A DNA stretch of 64,000 nucleotides from Clostridium pasteurianum DSM 525 = ATCC 6013 (lineage in GTDB: Bacteria > Bacillota > Clostridia > Clostridiales > Clostridiaceae), in NCBI RefSeq assembly GCF_000807255.1, contig NZ_CP009268.1, positions 3,502,384 to 3,566,383 on the forward strand. The letters run 5' to 3'. The notes under the pieces are model-generated. The model was not told the origin of the DNA. It did no database searches and saw nothing but the letters and a program-made list of their open reading frames with translations. The translations under genes were made by a program, and so were the position numbers. Shown here piece by piece: positions 27,949-36,286 of this stretch (its first letter is position 1; each line of letters opens with the position of its first letter).

Positions 27949-28425
27949 TTAAATAAACAATTGAATATCAGAATCAAAAGCATCTTTTAAATATTCATCA
28001 GCCGTTATAACTTTTACTTCAGGTAGAAGTTCTTCCTCCTTAAACCCCATTACTTCAACAGACAATTTACATCCATAAAAATTTACTCCTTTTTTAATAG
28101 CTCCTTTCAAAAAAGCAGCTAGACTAGGAGTATCTGATTCTTCCATCATTCTAACAAGCATTTTTTTACCAATACCACTCATGTTCATCTTTGAAAGTGG
28201 TAAACTATCTGGTCCTTTAGGTGTAACCATATCGAACATTTTTTCATAGGCAGTTTTATCTTCCAAATTCATTTTCTCAGGATCCCTCACAAGACATAGC
28301 CCCCAAAAAGCAAAAAATATAGATACCTCTGCACCTACATTTTTCGCGCTGTTTGCCAATATTAACCCGGCTAAAGCTTTGTCATAATCTCCACTAAACA
28401 TTAATAAATTTAATTTTTTACTCAT
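27949..28425 (-). CDS. DsrE/DsrF-like sulfur-carrier family protein
   Basis: 158 residues. The N-terminal LNLLMFSGDYDKALAGLILANSA and VSIFFAFWGLCLVR, then the conserved Cys in GVNFYGCKLSVEVMGF, are the hallmarks of the DsrE-like (DUF1641-associated, peroxiredoxin-like) proteins that carry persulfide or interact with thiol chemistry. It is the first gene of the leftward operon with the HgdB-like proteins, 83 bases ahead of them. It follows a class V aminotransferase but is separated from it by a terminator. A sulfur-related role is inferred from the family. Confidence 0.7.
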   Translation of the reverse strand: MSKKLNLLMFSGDYDKALAGLILANSAKNVGAEVSIFFAFWGLCLVRDPEKMNLEDKTAYEKMFDMVTPKGPDSLPLSKMNMSGIGKKMLVRMMEESDTPSLAAFLKGAIKKGVNFYGCKLSVEVMGFKEEELLPEVKVITADEYLKDAFDSDIQLFI

Positions 28426-28509
28426 TATAAATTCTCCCTTTTAATAAAGTGCAGTTTTATTTCTTATTTATAATGAGCATAAAACAGATTTTTTATTCAT
28501 AAATGTGGA

Positions 28510-28552
28510 AAAATAAAACTACAGCTTAAAATGCTTTGCATACACTTTAAGC
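28510..28552 (-). terminator. Terminator overlapping the aminotransferase stop codon
   Basis: GCTTAAA and TTTAAGC arms; the first arm includes the TAA stop of the gene ending at 28547. TTTTATTTTT follows on the minus strand. Confidence 0.75.
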
Positions 28553-29887
28553 CATAGTTTCTCCGCCGTATTTACTTAAATAATATTCTTTATTCTCTAT
28601 AATTTTTGATATGGCTTTCACCATTAAATCTATCTCTCTATAATCATTGTACATTCCAAAGCTTATTCTAACCATACCTGGACGTTTTATGGAACTATCT
28701 TTTATATAATATTCTTCTTCCTCTTCACTTACATTTAATAATTCTCTTACATAAGACTGTGCACAAAAGCAGCCGTTCCTCACAGCTATTCCCCATTCAT
28801 AAGATAATATTTTAGCAGTTATATCATGAGGAATTCCATTAATATTAAAAGGAATTATACCTACTCTGTCATTAAATTTATCAGAAACACAGTACATTTT
28901 AACCTCTGGTAAATCCTTAAGTCTGTTTATTGTGTATTCAGTAAGCAAATCTTCATAATTTTTAATATTATTCATTCCTAAACTTTTAAGAGTTCTGATG
29001 GATGAAACCAAAGCCACTACCCCCATAATATTTGGTGAACCAGCTTCATCTTTATCAGGAGGCTCTTTCCATTTTATATAATTATGATTTACTATTTCTA
29101 CAGTTCCACCACCCACATAATCTGGTGCAGAATCTCTAAAAGTATCTATTGGCCCAATTAAAACTCCAGTTCCAAAAGGTGCATACATCTTATGAGCTGA
29201 AAATACTAAATAATCAATATGATCTTCTGAATTATGAGGCTTTATGTCTATGGGTGCATGTGGTACAAGCTGAGCCCCATCAATTAAGACTTTGGCACCA
29301 TATCTATGTGTAAGAGCTGCAATAGAATATATTGGATTCACATATCCTGTAACATTAGATGCACCAGCTACCGTTACAAGTTTAACTCTTCCTCTATTTT
29401 TTCTTAGTTTATATTCTAAATCTCTTAAATCCAGCTTTCCACATTTATTTACACTTATATAATCTACATTATATTTATTTCTCCAAGGTAAATCATTAGA
29501 ATGATGCTCCATATTACTTGACAATATTAAATTACATTTATCATCTCCGTACAATGTATTAGACAACTTATTAATAGCTTCGGTAGTATTTTTTACATAT
29601 ATAACTGTATCTTTTAAAATATCTCCTCCTACAAAATCCAGTACGATCTTTCTAGAATCTTCATAGATTTTAGATGAAACTATGGATTTATATCCACTTC
29701 CTCTATGAATGGATGAATACCAAGGAGCATAATTGACAATCTCTTTAAGTACTGAAACCAAAGGAGGTGTGGTAGCTGCATTATCAAAATTTATAGCCGT
29801 TACTGCATTTCCATTAGTTATTGGTATTTTAGTATCTAAACCTACAATTAGATTTCTGTATATTGATTTATATAAATTATAGTACAT
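28547..29887 (-). CDS. Class V aminotransferase, cysteine desulfurase-like
   Basis: 446 residues. It has INFDNAATTPPL at the N-terminus, SSNMEHHSNDLPWR, VDGAQ-type VLIDGAQLVPHAPID, PLP lysine in LVFSAHKMYAPFGTGV, and a SufS-type active-site Cys in RNGCFCAQSYV. The overall pattern is closest to SufS/CsdA-like group II desulfurases; about 40 residues longer than SufS, partly in the N-terminus. No suf scaffold gene is next to it. Its physiological acceptor is unknown. The DsrE-like protein downstream would be a plausible sulfur acceptor, but it lies beyond a terminator. The ribosome site is weak (AAAGGC). Confidence 0.75.
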   Translation of the reverse strand: MYYNLYKSIYRNLIVGLDTKIPITNGNAVTAINFDNAATTPPLVSVLKEIVNYAPWYSSIHRGSGYKSIVSSKIYEDSRKIVLDFVGGDILKDTVIYVKNTTEAINKLSNTLYGDDKCNLILSSNMEHHSNDLPWRNKYNVDYISVNKCGKLDLRDLEYKLRKNRGRVKLVTVAGASNVTGYVNPIYSIAALTHRYGAKVLIDGAQLVPHAPIDIKPHNSEDHIDYLVFSAHKMYAPFGTGVLIGPIDTFRDSAPDYVGGGTVEIVNHNYIKWKEPPDKDEAGSPNIMGVVALVSSIRTLKSLGMNNIKNYEDLLTEYTINRLKDLPEVKMYCVSDKFNDRVGIIPFNINGIPHDITAKILSYEWGIAVRNGCFCAQSYVRELLNVSEEEEEYYIKDSSIKRPGMVRISFGMYNDYREIDLMVKAISKIIENKEYYLSKYGGETMA

Positions 29888-29964
29888 TTTTCTGCCTTTA
29901 AAATTATTGATTACCCTAATAATATATTTATTATTAATACATATTGTTACATAGATATAATTTT

Positions 29965-30399
29965 CTAATCAAATATATTAACAAATTTTATAGAATATAT
30001 ATCACAAAGTACATCTGTATTAGTTTGACTTTGTCTTAAAATAATATAACTTATACCAACACGAGTTAATATCCCGCTTCTATCAGTTAATGATCCTGTT
30101 CCCAATAAAAAAGTTACACTAACACGTCTTCCTATAATTGTTCTTAAATACCCTTGAGTATATTCAATTCCAAGTACTCTTGGAGAACCTGGTGCAATTG
30201 TAAAAGACTCTTGAATTTGATTAAACTCACTTACTTGGCCTTGAATTGCTGTAGTTTCTCTATAATCAACATTTTTATTGTTTTCATTTTTATCTTGATC
30301 TATTTCTGATAAATTATCATTGGATTCACAATATTGAATATCATATGCATCTGATACTTTTTGACTGTAAAAATCATCACTATAATATTCATCCTCCAT
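29965..30399 (-). CDS. GerQ-like spore coat protein, copy 2
   Basis: 144 residues: an acidic, Asp/Tyr/Gln-rich N-terminal half, then a domain of about 70 residues starting VLGIEYTQGYLRTIIGRRVSV. It ends DVLCDIYSIKFVNIFD. The pattern (EYTQGYLR, IGRRV, ISYIILR, CDIYSIKFV) parallels the C-terminal domain of GerQ (YwdL), a coat protein needed to place CwlJ. The adjacent cwlJ gene supports this. The start is set at the ATG preceded by GGGAGG, five codons inside the longest frame. A paralogue lies on the other side of cwlJ. Confidence 0.65.
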   Translation of the reverse strand: MEDEYYSDDFYSQKVSDAYDIQYCESNDNLSEIDQDKNENNKNVDYRETTAIQGQVSEFNQIQESFTIAPGSPRVLGIEYTQGYLRTIIGRRVSVTFLLGTGSLTDRSGILTRVGISYIILRQSQTNTDVLCDIYSIKFVNIFD

Positions 30400-30433
30400 A
30401 AAATTACCTCCCAAAATTTATATATATACATTA

Positions 30434-30877
30434 CTAAGTTTGAGCATATAATTCTGTTGGATTATAAAAACAATGCTGCCCCACTCTTACTTGAAAAATT
30501 CCCGTACCATTATAAGGAAAATTATTAGGGCAATTGGGGATAAATGGATTGAAATACCACAAAGAGCTTCCTATAGTAAATACCCTATTTCCAGCTATGG
30601 CCCAATCTGCTATATCATAATGAGTTTGATCTGGAGGATTAGCCCAAATAGTTTGTGGATTAGCTACTCCGCCAAGCACAGATCTTACACAGTCAAATTG
30701 ACCCTGTTGATATATTATCTTTCTTACATCCCCTTGACCTATTCTCTGATATTCTCCATAAGGTACACGTACTCTATTCATTACAACAGTAGCTACTGCT
30801 TTCATTCCATTGTCTCCCTCACCGCCAGCTTCACATTTAATTATTCTTGCAAGGAGTTCTCTATCTGAATATGCCAT
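30434..30877 (-). CDS. cwlJ: Spore cortex-lytic enzyme CwlJ-like (SleB/CwlJ hydrolase domain)
   Basis: 147 residues consisting of a single Hydrolase_2 (SleB/CwlJ) domain without a signal peptide or peptidoglycan-binding domain, matching CwlJ (about 142 residues) rather than SleB. It has ELLARIIKCEAGGEGDNGM with the catalytic Glu, AVATVVMNRV, YQQGQFDCV and SLWYFNPF...HCFYNP. CwlJ degrades spore cortex during germination, being held in the coat with GerQ. Here it sits between two GerQ-like genes. Good Shine-Dalgarno (GAGGTGA). Confidence 0.88.
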   Translation of the reverse strand: MAYSDRELLARIIKCEAGGEGDNGMKAVATVVMNRVRVPYGEYQRIGQGDVRKIIYQQGQFDCVRSVLGGVANPQTIWANPPDQTHYDIADWAIAGNRVFTIGSSLWYFNPFIPNCPNNFPYNGTGIFQVRVGQHCFYNPTELYAQT

Positions 30878-30929
30878 ATTTTCACCTCGTAGATTCAGTT
30901 ATTGTATACATTATAGCTTTATATTATGT

Positions 30930-31568
30930 CTAGAAAAAATCAACAAATTTTATTGAATAGATATCACATAATACATTTGCATTAGTTTCTTCATTTCTAA
31001 GAATTATATAACTTATACCAACTTCCAGTAAAACTCCTGTTCTATCTTGAAATGTACCAGTTCCAAGCAAAAATTGTACTCTCACTCTTCGTCCTATTTG
31101 AGTTCTCAAATAACCTTGAGTATACTCTATACTCTCTACTGGAAATGAGCTTCCCGAACCACAAGCTGATGGCAAAGCTACAGAAGGTGTTGTAGTTCCC
31201 TGGGAACTTATCGTTCCAGCACCTGCTCCCACTGTAGTTCCATTTCCAGTACTAGCTCCTGCTACAGTACCAGTTCCATTTCCACTGGAAGGAACCACAC
31301 CAGCTCCTGCTACAGTTCCAGCTGCAGGCATAGTTCCTGTTCCTGCTACATTTCCCACAGCACCACAACCATTATTTCCAGCTACTGGGCTAACAGTAGT
31401 TCCTTGTATACCACTATTAGCTGCACTAGTTCCAAGTACACTACCTACAGGATGGTGTTTATTTCTATCATCATCAAATATATCATCTTTTTCTTCCATT
31501 GGTACAGATAATTCTTCTTCTGATGAAGAATTATTTCTATATAAAGGATTATAATAAAACTGTGACAT
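30930..31568 (-). CDS. GerQ-like spore coat protein, copy 1, with low-complexity spacer
   Basis: 212 residues. An N-terminal acidic Ser/Glu segment is followed by a long Gly/Ala/Thr/Val-rich low-complexity region (about residues 40-130, many GTG/GAG-type repeats). The C-terminal domain starts VESIEYTQGYLRTQIGRRV and ends DIYSIKFVDFF. That domain is strongly similar to copy 2 and resembles GerQ. The repetitive spacer has no counterpart in copy 2. Strong AGGAGG site. First gene of the cluster, so probably co-expressed late in sporulation; a sporulation sigma promoter was not confirmed. Confidence 0.65.
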   Translation of the reverse strand: MSQFYYNPLYRNNSSSEEELSVPMEEKDDIFDDDRNKHHPVGSVLGTSAANSGIQGTTVSPVAGNNGCGAVGNVAGTGTMPAAGTVAGAGVVPSSGNGTGTVAGASTGNGTTVGAGAGTISSQGTTTPSVALPSACGSGSSFPVESIEYTQGYLRTQIGRRVRVQFLLGTGTFQDRTGVLLEVGISYIILRNEETNANVLCDIYSIKFVDFF

Positions 31569-31749
31569 AATAAAATTTCCTCCTAAAATATAAGACTCAT
31601 ATTATCATACTATTATCGTTATTGAATAATGTGCAGGATAATGAAAATTTTATTATTAAATACTTATATTAGTATTTTGTTTAAAGCATATTCTCCATAA
31701 TATAAGGTTAAATTATATATGAATTCATATTAAACGAGGAGGATTATTT

Positions 31750-32133
31750 ATGAAAGACATTACATCAAATAAAAATCATTCTAATTCTAACAGTGAAAAA
31801 TTTAATGAATTAAATGAACTTGAAAATGTTGTAGAAAAATATACACGAACAGAAAGACATCTTGAACAACACAGTGATATTGCAAATGCTGAATCTATTG
31901 ATCAGGCTAAAGAAAAACAAAAAGAGAGAGAAGAACAAATTAAAACTTTAGAAAATAAGATTGTCAATGGAGAAAGCAGCAGTAAAAAAGCTGAAATAGA
32001 AAATGTAGAAAAGAATATAAAATATGGCGAAGGATATTTAAATCACAATTCAGAAAATATGAATCAGCGTGATCTTGAAAATTTAAAAGATAAACAGGAA
32101 AATAGAAAAGATACTCTTAACTCATTACAATAG
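31750..32133 (+). CDS. Tlp-like small acid-soluble spore protein family, two repeats
   Basis: 127 residues, extremely hydrophilic (Glu, Lys, Asn, Gln), no Cys and no Trp. Two copies of a helical unit resembling spore protein Tlp can be seen: about residues 16-75 (ENVVEKYTRTERHLEQH, then EKQKEREEQIKTLENKI) and 80-127 (ENVEKNIKYGEGYLNHN, then DKQENRKDTLNSL). Tlp of Bacillus has one such unit in about 80 residues. GAGGAGG precedes the ATG. It is transcribed away from the GerQ/CwlJ cluster. The call rests on composition and the repeat pattern; a generic coiled-coil protein is the alternative. Confidence 0.5.
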   Translation: MKDITSNKNHSNSNSEKFNELNELENVVEKYTRTERHLEQHSDIANAESIDQAKEKQKEREEQIKTLENKIVNGESSSKKAEIENVEKNIKYGEGYLNHNSENMNQRDLENLKDKQENRKDTLNSLQ

Positions 32134-32240
32134 TTACTTTTACTTAAGAAAATAGATGCATTTTTCTATAGAATTTTTGTAATTTTAATGATTAATGTAG
32201 AAAAGAAATATTAAAATATAATTTTTAATAAACTATAGAA

Positions 32241-32282
32241 AAACCACAAAATGACCAAATATTTTTGTCCATTTTGTGGTTT
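32241..32282 (-). terminator. Terminator of htpG (probably bidirectional)
   Basis: AAACCACAAAATG pairs with CATTTTGTGGTTT around a 16-base loop region, 12 bases past the htpG stop. Confidence 0.75.
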
Positions 32283-32293
32283 ATAATTTATTT

Positions 32294-34168
32294 TTATAGA
32301 ATTTTTGTAAGTATCTTATTGCTTCTTGCTATAAATTTAGACATAGCTTCACCATCTAACTGTTTATGGCTCATCATTGCCAAGTCATAAATATGCTCTC
32401 CAATTAATTTTATATCTTCCCTTTTACTTTCATCATTATTTTTTAACAGCATAGACTTAACTAAATTATTTTTTCTATTAAGTACTAAAGTTTCATCGTT
32501 AGGAAACATATTTGCAGTATCCATTCCTTGGAACATGCTGTTCATTTGCTGCATTCTTCTTGATTCCTCTGATAGAAGAATTACTGCTGGTATCTCTTCA
32601 GATTTCAGGCTTTCTACATTTACCTTTACCTTGTCATTATTTAGTATTTCCTTAAATAAACTTTCTAAAGTTTCAGTCTCTTTTTTTATTTCTTCTTTAT
32701 TCTCTTCATCAGCATTCTTATCTTTAAGGGTATCAGATATATCTGAATCTATTCTGTTGAATTTAACGCCATTTTCCTTCATTTCAAGAAAATTTATAAA
32801 GTGGCTATCTATCTTTGAATCCAAAATTATCGCCTGTAAATCATTTTCCTTGAACATTCTGATATATTGAGCCTGCTGCTTTTCATCATCTACATAAAAT
32901 ACTTTGTTTTCATGTTTATCCTTATTAGCTTCTAAATATTCCTTTAAGGTAACATAAGAACCTTCAGTATTCTTAAATATGATTATGTCCTTTACTTTAT
33001 CGTAAAAATCGTCTTCTCTCATACAACCATATTTAATAAACAGATTTATATCATTCCAAAAATTATTATAAGTTTCTCTTTCTTTTTTATAAAGCTCAGT
33101 AAGCTTATCTGCTACCTTTTTGCTTATATGTTTTGAAATTTTAGCTACATTTCTATCATTTTGTAGAAAACTTCTTGATACATTTAAAGGCAAATCGGCA
33201 CAATCTATAACTCCTTTTAAAAGCATCAAAAATTCGGGGATTACTTCTTTTATATTATCCGCTACAAAAACTTGATTGTTGTAAAGCTTAATCTGACCTT
33301 CAATAGTCGCTGCTTCATGATCTAACTTAGGAAAATAAAGAATACCTTTAAGATTAAAAGGATAGTCTACATTTAAATGAATCCAAAATAATGGTTCCTT
33401 AAAATCATGAAATACCTTTTTATAAAATTCTTTATATTCATCATCTGTACATTCATTAGGATTTTTCATCCATAGAGGATGAATATCATTTAAAGGCTTG
33501 ATTTCTTCTTTCTTATCCTCATCTTCTTTTTTCGCTTCATCTTCTAGGTATATTTCTATAGGTAGAAATGAACAATGTTTTTGAATTACTTCTCGAAGTT
33601 TAAACTCATTTACAAACTCAACACTTTCCTCATTTAAATGTAATGTTATTGTTGTGCCTCTCTCACTCTTATTTGAAGATGATATCTCATATTCAGTACC
33701 ACCATCACAAATCCACTTTACTGCTTCTGATCCATCTATATAAGAAAGAGTTTCTATTTCAACAGTATCCGCTACCATAAAAGCAGAATAAAATCCCAAA
33801 CCAAAATGCCCTATTATTTGATTTGATTCATCCATTTTATCTTTATACTTTGATATAAAATCTTCTGCACCAGAAAAGGCTACTTGAGTTATGTATTTTT
33901 TGACTTCCTCAGCAGTCATCCCTATACCATTATCAATAAATTTAAGGGTTTTTTTATCCTTATTAAATTTTACCTTAACATAGTATTTAGTATCGTCACT
34001 TACCTTTGCTTCTCCTATAGCAGCTAATCTTTTCAATTTATTGACCGCATCACAGCCATTACTTATTAGCTCTCTTACAAAAATGTCTCTGTCTGAATAC
34101 AGCCATTTTTTTATTATAGGGAAAATATTTTCAGTATGAATTGAGATATTTCCTTTTTCCTGATTCAC
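32294..34168 (-). CDS. htpG: Chaperone protein HtpG (Hsp90)
   Basis: 624 residues, full length. The N-terminal GHKL ATPase has IFVRELISNGCDAVNKLK, FIDNGIGMTAEEV and GHFGLGFYSAFMVAD; the middle domain has GILYFPK and LPLNVSRSFLQNDRN; the C-terminal dimerisation domain is present. Assists folding of client proteins under stress. GTG start with AGGAGGG seven bases ahead. Monocistronic with its own terminator. No HrcA CIRCE element was noticed upstream. Confidence 0.96.
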   Translation of the reverse strand: MNQEKGNISIHTENIFPIIKKWLYSDRDIFVRELISNGCDAVNKLKRLAAIGEAKVSDDTKYYVKVKFNKDKKTLKFIDNGIGMTAEEVKKYITQVAFSGAEDFISKYKDKMDESNQIIGHFGLGFYSAFMVADTVEIETLSYIDGSEAVKWICDGGTEYEISSSNKSERGTTITLHLNEESVEFVNEFKLREVIQKHCSFLPIEIYLEDEAKKEDEDKKEEIKPLNDIHPLWMKNPNECTDDEYKEFYKKVFHDFKEPLFWIHLNVDYPFNLKGILYFPKLDHEAATIEGQIKLYNNQVFVADNIKEVIPEFLMLLKGVIDCADLPLNVSRSFLQNDRNVAKISKHISKKVADKLTELYKKERETYNNFWNDINLFIKYGCMREDDFYDKVKDIIIFKNTEGSYVTLKEYLEANKDKHENKVFYVDDEKQQAQYIRMFKENDLQAIILDSKIDSHFINFLEMKENGVKFNRIDSDISDTLKDKNADEENKEEIKKETETLESLFKEILNNDKVKVNVESLKSEEIPAVILLSEESRRMQQMNSMFQGMDTANMFPNDETLVLNRKNNLVKSMLLKNNDESKREDIKLIGEHIYDLAMMSHKQLDGEAMSKFIARSNKILTKIL

Positions 34169-34299
34169 ATAAATCCCTCCTAATATTATATATCGTAATA
34201 ATTTAATTTTTATTATTAAAAATTCCCACCATAAAATATTTTATTATTATAAAAAAAATAAGTCAAGCTTTGTGAACATAGTTTTTTACATTTATAAAA

Positions 34300-34339
34300 A
34301 TAAGTCAGAAAAGCTCTCATATCTGCTTTTCTGACTTAT
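34300..34339 (-). terminator. Terminator after the DUF3892 gene
   Basis: ATAAGTCAGAAAAGC and GCTTTTCTGACTTAT form a 15-bp perfect stem with a short loop. Confidence 0.8.
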
Positions 34340-34395
34340 ATATACGTAATTTAAAAAATTAAAAATTTTAAACTCTTAATATTTTCAATTATTCA

Positions 34396-34626
34396 TCAAA
34401 ATGTAGGCTTACTATCTAAATTGTCATTTTCATCTCCATTAGGATTACTTCTTAAAAATTCTCTTCCATTTTTAGCCTTTCCAACATTTACCCCTTCTAT
34501 GGAACCATTTTTTGTCATAACTATAGCTTCCTCTATAGAATGGATATTGCCGTCTTCAAGCATTATATCTGTAATATCTCCATCTTTATTTTTTTTCACT
34601 TTGGTTATTTTAGACTTATCACTCAT
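34396..34626 (-). CDS. DUF3892-type small protein
   Basis: 76 residues: KITKVKKNKDGDITDIMLEDG followed by EEAIVMTKNGSIEGVNVGKAKNGREFLRS is the pattern of the DUF3892 family, which is common in Bacillales and Clostridia and of unknown function. The start at 34626 has a GGAGGG site; the longer frame of 91 residues has none. Monocistronic. Confidence 0.7.
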   Translation of the reverse strand: MSDKSKITKVKKNKDGDITDIMLEDGNIHSIEEAIVMTKNGSIEGVNVGKAKNGREFLRSNPNGDENDNLDSKPTF

Positions 34627-34782
34627 GTTTATCCCTCCTATACTGATATCAAGACTAATTGTTAATATCAATATTATTTGAGATAATCACAAAAATATAC
34701 ATATATTTTTAAATTGAAACTGATGACATTGAACATGGAGCTTAATACTATCAATTTTATTTCCGTCTAAAATTAATTAGCC

Positions 34783-35739
34783 CTATTTCATATTTTCTAC
34801 TTCTTCAAGAGTAGGTAATGCTGCTATTGCACCAAGTTTAGTACACACTATGGCACCTACTTTATTTGCAAATACTACAATATCTCTCAATGTATTAAAG
34901 TCTTTAAAAAGTTCCTTTGCATTATCAAGTAATGATATTTTATAAAGCAATGATCCAACAAAGGCATCTCCAGCACCAGTAGAATCAATAGATTTTATCT
35001 TAATACTTGGTACTATTTCTGTTTTTTCACTAGTACTGATTAAAGTACCATCTTTTCCTAAAGTTACTGCCACCATTTTATTTCCATTTCCTCTTAGTGC
35101 ATCCACAGCTTCATACATATCTTCTTTACCAGTTATTATTTTTAATTCTTCATCACTAACTTTTATGAAATCAGCAAATTCAATACACTTCTTTGATATT
35201 TGAACAAAGTCATCTACATTTTCTTCCCAAAGATTATCTCTAAAATTAGGATCAAAGGATATAAAGATATTTCTACTATTAGCTTCCTGCATAATTCTTA
35301 CATAACTTTCCCTCATATCTCCACTAAGTAGTGCTGTCGCAGAACCAAAATGCATAACCTTATTTGAATATATTTTGTCCAAATTTAATTCATTATACTT
35401 AAGACATCCATCTGCTCCTCTATTGAAGACAAAATCTCTTTCTCCATTTGACTTTAATGAAACAAAAGCTAAGGTAGTTTTTTCCACCTTGTCCATAAGT
35501 AGCATAGAAGTATCTACATTTAAATCATCTAGAGTATCTTTTAAGAATTTACCAAAAGGATCATCTCCAACCTTACCAACAAAAGATGCCTTTCCTCCTA
35601 GCCTACAGATAGCAGCAGTGACATTAGCAGGTGCTCCCCCAGCCTTTTTCTTAAAATTTTCTCCTAAATCTAAACTAGTATTTACATCTGAGCATATAAA
35701 ATCAATTAACAATTCTCCCATACACAAAACATTATTCAT
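34783..35739 (-). CDS. Fructokinase / PfkB-family sugar kinase
   Basis: 318 residues of the ribokinase/PfkB family. It has FKKKAGGAPANVTAAICRLGG (PfkB signature 1), ending in the catalytic DSTGAGDAFVGSLLY (signature 2, Asp base). The N-terminal MGELLIDF and length are closest to bacterial fructokinases (ScrK). It phosphorylates fructose at O6 with ATP. No sucrose hydrolase or PTS gene is adjacent. Its own ribosome site is weak; the ATG overlaps the stop of a 12-residue ORF that has a strong GGGAGG, so translation is probably coupled. Confidence 0.85.
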   Translation of the reverse strand: MNNVLCMGELLIDFICSDVNTSLDLGENFKKKAGGAPANVTAAICRLGGKASFVGKVGDDPFGKFLKDTLDDLNVDTSMLLMDKVEKTTLAFVSLKSNGERDFVFNRGADGCLKYNELNLDKIYSNKVMHFGSATALLSGDMRESYVRIMQEANSRNIFISFDPNFRDNLWEENVDDFVQISKKCIEFADFIKVSDEELKIITGKEDMYEAVDALRGNGNKMVAVTLGKDGTLISTSEKTEIVPSIKIKSIDSTGAGDAFVGSLLYKISLLDNAKELFKDFNTLRDIVVFANKVGAIVCTKLGAIAALPTLEEVENMK

Positions 35740-35774
35740 AAACTTCTGCTAGGACAATTTAAATATCCCAGCAT
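35736..35774 (-). CDS. Possible 12-residue leader ORF coupled to fructokinase
   Basis: AAAGGGAGG lies five bases before an ATG that opens MLGYLNCPSRSL and ends in TGA overlapping the fructokinase ATG (ATGA). The strong ribosome site belongs to this mini-ORF, whereas the kinase start has only AGAAG nearby. Confidence 0.4.
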   Translation of the reverse strand: MLGYLNCPSRSL

Positions 35775-35816
35775 GCACCTCCCTTTAAATATATTTTGTA
35801 TTATTAATAAAACACA

Positions 35817-35838
35817 CGAAAAAGAGGCAAAGCCTCCC
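35817..35838 (-). terminator. Small GC hairpin with T-run ahead of the fructokinase ribosome site
   Basis: On the minus strand GAGGC-TTT-GCCTC is followed by TTTTTC. No leftward gene precedes it, so it may end a short leader RNA or act as an attenuator 80 bases before the fructokinase start. Confidence 0.5.
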
Positions 35839-35839
35839 T

Positions 35840-36286
35840 ATCTTTTAAATTATAAAAATTTAATTCTTAAAATTAATACCTATTAGGAATAATTCATCCC
35901 TTGTTTTTAATCTCATCTTGATTTATCTGTTTTATAAATATCATACTACCAGATAAAACCTTTACCACTCATCTTAACAATACTACTTCCAAATTATCTT
36001 TTCGACTAGTATCGTCTTATGAAAATATGTATAACCTTTACTTGATATCCTACCATACTTACATGCAATTCGTAAAGACTAATTATCTTTTTTATTCTTT
36101 CTAGTATACACTATAAACCTTGAAGTTCTGTATGAATAACTATTTCAACTTATATTTCTTATTGATCCCAACAATTACATCTAATGTAAAAAATATAGAT
36201 TCAATTATTAATTCCCAATAACACTCAACGTGCATATATTACTATTGAGATGATAAACTGAGACAAACTAAAGGGGGGTTAAGCAC
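35840..36286 (-). other. Gene-free leader region, possible structured RNA
   Basis: No ORF is convincing on either strand. Read leftwards it contains several complementary arms that could fold: CTTTAC...GTAAAG, CGA-TACTAG-TCG and TTTATCTG...CAGATAAA. It ends in the T-run hairpin at 35817-35838. A TATACT -10-like hexamer lies at about 36102-36107. The right end (36240-36286) belongs to the rightward gene: it has AAAGGGGGG just before its TTG. I recognise no known riboswitch signature. Confidence 0.35.

Noticed and set aside
30473-30868. Long open frame on the plus strand opposite cwlJ
   Set aside because: It is the mirror of a well-conserved gene, has no ribosome site and a biased composition (Ile/Tyr/Ser-rich).
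2404-34730. Shared 12-base string TGATGACATTGA at about 2407 and 34720
   Set aside because: Too short in an AT-rich 64-kb window to count as a repeat, and the flanks do not match.
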